DNA from: Epulopiscium sp. Nele67-Bin004
GTDB lineage: Bacteria > Bacillota_A > Clostridia > Lachnospirales > Cellulosilyticaceae
Assembly (NCBI GenBank): GCA_002007315.1
Contig: LNZQ01000097.1
Coordinates: forward strand, 1-9,308
Length of the DNA stretch: 9,308 nucleotides
Reading direction: 5' to 3'
Shown: piece after piece, positions 6,529 to 9,308 of the stretch
Layout of the letters: the number at the start of each line of letters is the position of its first letter
How positions within the stretch are numbered: position 1 is the stretch's first letter
Position numbers and translations under genes: made by a program
Notes under the pieces: model-generated
Told to the model about the DNA's origin: nothing
Databases searched by the model: none
The model's input: the letters and a program-made list of their open reading frames with translations, nothing else

Positions 6529-8958
6529 TTAGTTTAATGCATTTGTAAAATTTGTTATAAGTTCACTTTGTAATTCGTCATAGTTGCCATTTGTAAAAGC
6601 CACAAGTGCACTATCAATTTCTTGCCAACTTTTTACCTCGTTGTTTGGCATAATTGGATAAAAGTTTACGTGGTTGCAATTTGCCGCTTTTAAGTCACCA
6701 GGTGCATCACCAATCATAAGCACATTTTTATTTTCATATCCTTGTTCCAAAAGAACTTTTATGCAAAATGCTTTTGAACCATCTGCCTGAGTTGCAACAC
6801 AATTAACTTTGTCTAACAAGTGGTTGTGTTCCCATTCTTCAATTACTGCTGCTTTATTTGCTGACGAAACTATTGCAACATCTGCAAATTTAGATATCAT
6901 AGCAAGTTTAGGCTCAACACCTTCAAACGCCAGCTTTGAGTTATCATCTAAATTGGCAATTTGCTTATTTACTTCTAGCGACCAATTTAATACTTTTTGA
7001 AAACAATCATGTTCACTGTTCTCAATCATTGTTTTTAGTGCATCGTTTGATAGTTCTTTAGCACTTTGTGTCCAATTAATATAATCAGATAAGCCGTCGA
7101 TATTATCTCCTAATTCACCAAGTATCATAGCAAGTCCAACAAATCTATTTACACCTCTATGTGTACTATTTAAGTTTATCTCGTTCCAACGATTTAAAAA
7201 CGTGTCTTTATTACTGTTAACCTCAAAAAAGTCCAAAACTACTGGTCCAAAAATTTGCTCGTGTTTAATAGTCATACTATCAATGGCACAACCATCAGAA
7301 TCTATGCAAACTAAAAAGTTTTTAGTTTTCACAAAATTGCTAAGCGACTTCATATCACCACAATATCTTTCTAATGTTTTTGTAACAGCACCTTTTCCTG
7401 CTATAAGCTCCTCAAACAAATGCTCAATTCTAGTCACAAGCCCACACTCAACCAGATTTAGACCAAATATTTTTTCGTTTTCAAGGATTAGTCTAAGTTG
7501 ACCACTATACGTACCACCAAGTTTGACGTCTTTTAGGCTAGCCGTAAGCTCCTCAAGAAGTGGGTCTGGGCTAAGCGTCATTTGTTCGCCAGCATCATTT
7601 ACACCAAGCAGATACCTAAACCACCCCGCAATCGCAAGCGGTATATAAGTTAAATCCATTACATTTAGCTCATCACTTTTGATATACGATTTAATCGTTT
7701 CACCAAAGCGAATTCCAACTTTTTGAGATGTGTCGGTTGCAATACGAGCTGGGTCATCTGGTATAAACGGGTTACTAAATCTTTCATAAATAACTTCGTT
7801 TATAAATTGTTCTGGATTAATAATTTTTGGATCAACGACAACTTTCATACCTTCCTCAAATCCAATTTTTTCAACTAGCGTTTTTAGTAACGGATTTTCC
7901 ATTTCTTTATAAATACGGTCATAACCAAGCGTAACCCCAAACACTGCAAGTGCCGTGTGTAGTGGATTTAGACAAGTTGTAACTTTCATCGTTTCAACTT
8001 GGTTTACAGTGTCACGACTTGTTATATAAACGCCACCTTCTTCAAGTTGAGGTCTGCCATTTGGAAATTTGTCCTCAATAACTAAGTATTCTGGAATTTC
8101 TGCATTAACAAACGGTGCGATAAACGTATTTTTGCTTGTAACAACTGGCGAAATATCTTCAAGTCCAATATTATTAAGTTCGCTCTCAACTTCTTGTGCT
8201 GGGCGTGGCGTAATTTTATCAATCATCGACCACGGGAAAGCGACAATTTCTTCATTAGACACATAATCTACAAATTCTCCCGAAACATGTCCTTTTGCTT
8301 GCCACTCTTTAGCAATCGTTACAACAGCATTTCTAAGTTTGTCGCCATTGTGTGAACAGTTGTCCATAGAAACCAACGAAATTGGGTGTGCCCCCGAGTT
8401 AAATCTGTCTAACAACAGGCTACAAACTATACTCATTGCATGTACTGGATTTTGCGGACCGCTATTGATGTCAGCCTCAACAACTCCCAAAAATTTGCCA
8501 GATGTATTTGTAAGTTGATAACCTTTTTCAGTTACTGTAAAGCTTACCATTTGTAGTGACGTATTTTTGAACGCATTTTCTAACACCGAAAATTCTTCAA
8601 ATTGCTTGCTCGCCTTTATACTATCTGAAATACCCGCAACAACTTGTTTTTGCATTTCACCATCTGCTTTTAATTTCACTAATAACACTAAGTTATCGTA
8701 TGGCTTATAAATTTTGTCTATTACGTCAAAATCAAACGTATCAACAGCAATAATTCCCGAATTAACTAGTCCTTTTTCAAGCAACGTATCTTGCACACGA
8801 GCAATAAAACCCCTAAAAATGTTGCCTGCTCCAAAATGTATCCAAGTTGGATTAGCTTTCGTATTTTGAACAGTTTCTTCTATATTAAAGGTAGGAACTG
8901 CAATACCTTTTTGTGTCCATTCAGCAGTATTTTTAAATAATTGGTTTGTTAGTTTCAT
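6529..8958 (-). CDS. Polyol/hexuronate dehydrogenase fused to HAD phosphatase
   Basis: An 809-residue two-domain protein. Residues 1 to about 535 are a long-chain mannitol dehydrogenase family enzyme (mannitol-, fructuronate-, tagaturonate- and altronate-type oxidoreductases). It has a Rossmann dinucleotide site HFGAGNIFRGF (41-51), SMDNCSHNGD (197-206) and the catalytic stretch MKVTTCLNPLH (324-334) with K325, N331 and H334. Residues from about 545 to 785 form a complete HAD hydrolase: nucleophile/acid pair D553-x-D555 in DSDGCAIDS, S698 in IVSSAN, K729, and GDAPGD (750-755). The insert between motifs I and II fits an alpha-helical cap. The reading frame is continuous with no sign of a frameshift. 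The ATG at 8958 has AGGAG 7 bases upstream. It is the first gene of the operon and lies directly downstream of an IS605-type element. It may interconvert a sugar phosphate and a free polyol or sugar acid, but neither substrate can be read from the sequence. Confidence 0.87.
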   Translation of the reverse strand: MKLTNQLFKNTAEWTQKGIAVPTFNIEETVQNTKANPTWIHFGAGNIFRGFIARVQDTLLEKGLVNSGIIAVDTFDFDVIDKIYKPYDNLVLLVKLKADGEMQKQVVAGISDSIKASKQFEEFSVLENAFKNTSLQMVSFTVTEKGYQLTNTSGKFLGVVEADINSGPQNPVHAMSIVCSLLLDRFNSGAHPISLVSMDNCSHNGDKLRNAVVTIAKEWQAKGHVSGEFVDYVSNEEIVAFPWSMIDKITPRPAQEVESELNNIGLEDISPVVTSKNTFIAPFVNAEIPEYLVIEDKFPNGRPQLEEGGVYITSRDTVNQVETMKVTTCLNPLHTALAVFGVTLGYDRIYKEMENPLLKTLVEKIGFEEGMKVVVDPKIINPEQFINEVIYERFSNPFIPDDPARIATDTSQKVGIRFGETIKSYIKSDELNVMDLTYIPLAIAGWFRYLLGVNDAGEQMTLSPDPLLEELTASLKDVKLGGTYSGQLRLILENEKIFGLNLVECGLVTRIEHLFEELIAGKGAVTKTLERYCGDMKSLSNFVKTKNFLVCIDSDGCAIDSMTIKHEQIFGPVVLDFFEVNSNKDTFLNRWNEINLNSTHRGVNRFVGLAMILGELGDNIDGLSDYINWTQSAKELSNDALKTMIENSEHDCFQKVLNWSLEVNKQIANLDDNSKLAFEGVEPKLAMISKFADVAIVSSANKAAVIEEWEHNHLLDKVNCVATQADGSKAFCIKVLLEQGYENKNVLMIGDAPGDLKAANCNHVNFYPIMPNNEVKSWQEIDSALVAFTNGNYDELQSELITNFTNALN

Positions 8959-8965
8959 AAATTTG

Positions 8966-8970
8966 CTCCT
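8966..8970 (-). promoter_or_regulatory. Ribosome binding site of the dehydrogenase-HAD fusion
   Basis: AGGAG on the minus strand, 7 bases before the ATG at 8958. It is placed just outside the right end of the IS605-type element, so the insertion kept the translation start but separated the gene from whatever lay upstream. Confidence 0.8.
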
Positions 8971-8985
8971 ATTCTATATAGTTCT

Positions 8986-9015
8986 GAACCTCCCATCACT
9001 AAAGTGACGGGGTTC
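8986..9015 (-). repeat. IS200/IS605 right-end hairpin
   Basis: An imperfect palindrome, GAACCCCGTCACT...AGTGATGGGAGGTTC on the minus strand. This is the subterminal hairpin that single-strand transposases (TnpA) of the IS200/IS605 family recognise. The element end is expected a base or two beyond it, near 8985. Confidence 0.75.
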
Positions 9016-9085
9016 TTGGTCGATAACTCTTTTGAGTTAAGCATAACCAAGCTATCCCCGTAGTTCCTACGGTTCTTAATATATG

Positions 9086-9308
9086 TTATATCGTTAAAAT
9101 TCTCAGTCCTTCTTTTAGTATGTTTATCGCAGCGTTAATATCCCTATCGTGATTAGTATTACACTCTTGACATTTCCACCGTCTAACATCTAAATTCTTT
9201 ACCTCTGAATTTTTATAATTACAAACATTACAAAGTTGTGAACTTGGATAATATCTATCTACTTTTATTAACTTTCTGTTATGCCATTCTGATTTATATG
9301 TTAATTGC
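9086..9308 (-). CDS. tnpB: TnpB (IS605 OrfB) RNA-guided nuclease, C-terminal fragment
   Basis: The last 73 residues of TnpB, cut by the window edge. The frame reads through KLIKVDRYYPSSQLCNVC, then C-x2-C after RRWK (WKCQEC), which together form the four-cysteine zinc ribbon. Next comes HDRDINAAINIL with the third RuvC aspartate (D in HDRD), and a TAA stop at 9088-9086. These are the hallmarks of the C-terminus of TnpB, the transposon-encoded ancestor of Cas12 that cuts DNA under guidance of an RNA made from the element's right end. All key residues of this part are present, so the copy may be active, but the first two RuvC acidic residues are out of view. Confidence 0.9.
   Translation of the reverse strand, partial: QLTYKSEWHNRKLIKVDRYYPSSQLCNVCNYKNSEVKNLDVRRWKCQECNTNHDRDINAAINILKEGLRILTI

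Larger units (their letters stand above)
8965..9130 (-). ncRNA. Putative omega RNA (reRNA) of TnpB, with guide
   Basis: On the minus strand, the end of tnpB and the element's right end can fold into a series of stems. CCGTAG/CTACGG lies at 9072-9058. A nested pair has TAACTC/GAGTTA (9039-9024) inside CTTGGT/ACCAAG (9051-9015). A last stem pairs GAACC with GGTTC across 9015-8986 and contains GTCACT/AGTGA. This is the layout of the right-end scaffold RNA used by TnpB nucleases. The guide would be the flank immediately after the element, about 8984-8965, which here is the leader and Shine-Dalgarno of the next gene. The 5' limit is a guess. Confidence 0.55.
8985..9308 (-). mobile_element. IS200/IS605-family element, right part only
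   Basis: The visible part consists of the 3' end of tnpB, a structured non-coding tail of about 70 bases and the terminal hairpin. The left end, any tnpA and most of tnpB lie beyond the window. The family makes no target duplication, so none is expected. Confidence 0.8.

Noticed and set aside
6097..8266. Plus-strand open frames opposite the PhlG-like gene and the dehydrogenase-HAD fusion
   Set aside because: They are antisense to genes with intact catalytic motifs and show no family features.
8972..8984. TATAGAAT as a -10 box for the operon
   Set aside because: A start from it would fall at or inside the ribosome site, and no convincing -35 box lies 16-18 bases upstream.
1..9308. Lateral transfer of a bacterial operon into a vertebrate genome
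   Set aside because: The genes keep bacterial ribosome sites, operon overlaps, an intrinsic terminator and an IS605 element with no decay or introns. A chimeric or contaminated assembly explains this more simply, though only read data can decide.

Overview
The window is a chimera of two unrelated kinds of DNA. Bases 1 to roughly 1.4-1.7 kb look like vertebrate, probably teleost fish, non-coding DNA. They hold a (TGAA)n microsatellite, one short stretch flanked by consensus splice sites, and a fold-back element with about 160-base terminal inverted repeats whose ends (gcaacactatgtaac type) I recall as common in fish genomes. From about 1.79 kb to the end the DNA is dense, AT-rich bacterial sequence in the style of an anaerobic Firmicute/Clostridia: tight gene packing, AGGAG-type ribosome sites, an intrinsic terminator and an IS200/IS605 element. 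The likeliest explanation is a host/symbiont assembly join, for example a fish genome or fish gut sample containing a gut Clostridium-like bacterium. Lateral transfer into the host is much less likely because the bacterial part keeps an intact operon with bacterial signals.

All bacterial genes are on the minus strand and are read from right to left. At the right edge is the 3' end of an IS605-type tnpB, followed by the structured right end of the element, whose transcript would be the guide (omega/reRNA) of TnpB. The element ends about 15 bases before the ribosome site of a five-gene operon: (1) an 809-residue fusion of a long-chain polyol/hexuronate dehydrogenase with a HAD phosphatase; (2) a 297-residue C-C hydrolase of the PhlG (2,4-diacetylphloroglucinol hydrolase) / phloretin hydrolase family; (3) a 12-helix GPH-type sugar:cation symporter; (4) a cytoplasmic two-domain GH3 glycosidase with the NagZ-type Asp-His pair; (5) a small YczE/YitT-like membrane protein. 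A strong hairpin terminator overlaps the last stop codon.

Together the set reads as a small catabolic unit. A glycoside is imported intact, cut inside the cell by the GH3 enzyme, an acylphloroglucinol-type aglycone is hydrolysed by the PhlG-like enzyme, and the sugar or polyol part is processed by the dehydrogenase-phosphatase. The family calls are well supported. The joint pathway and its substrate (plant or algal polyphenol glycoside) are inference. I see no regulator, tRNA, rRNA or CRISPR array.
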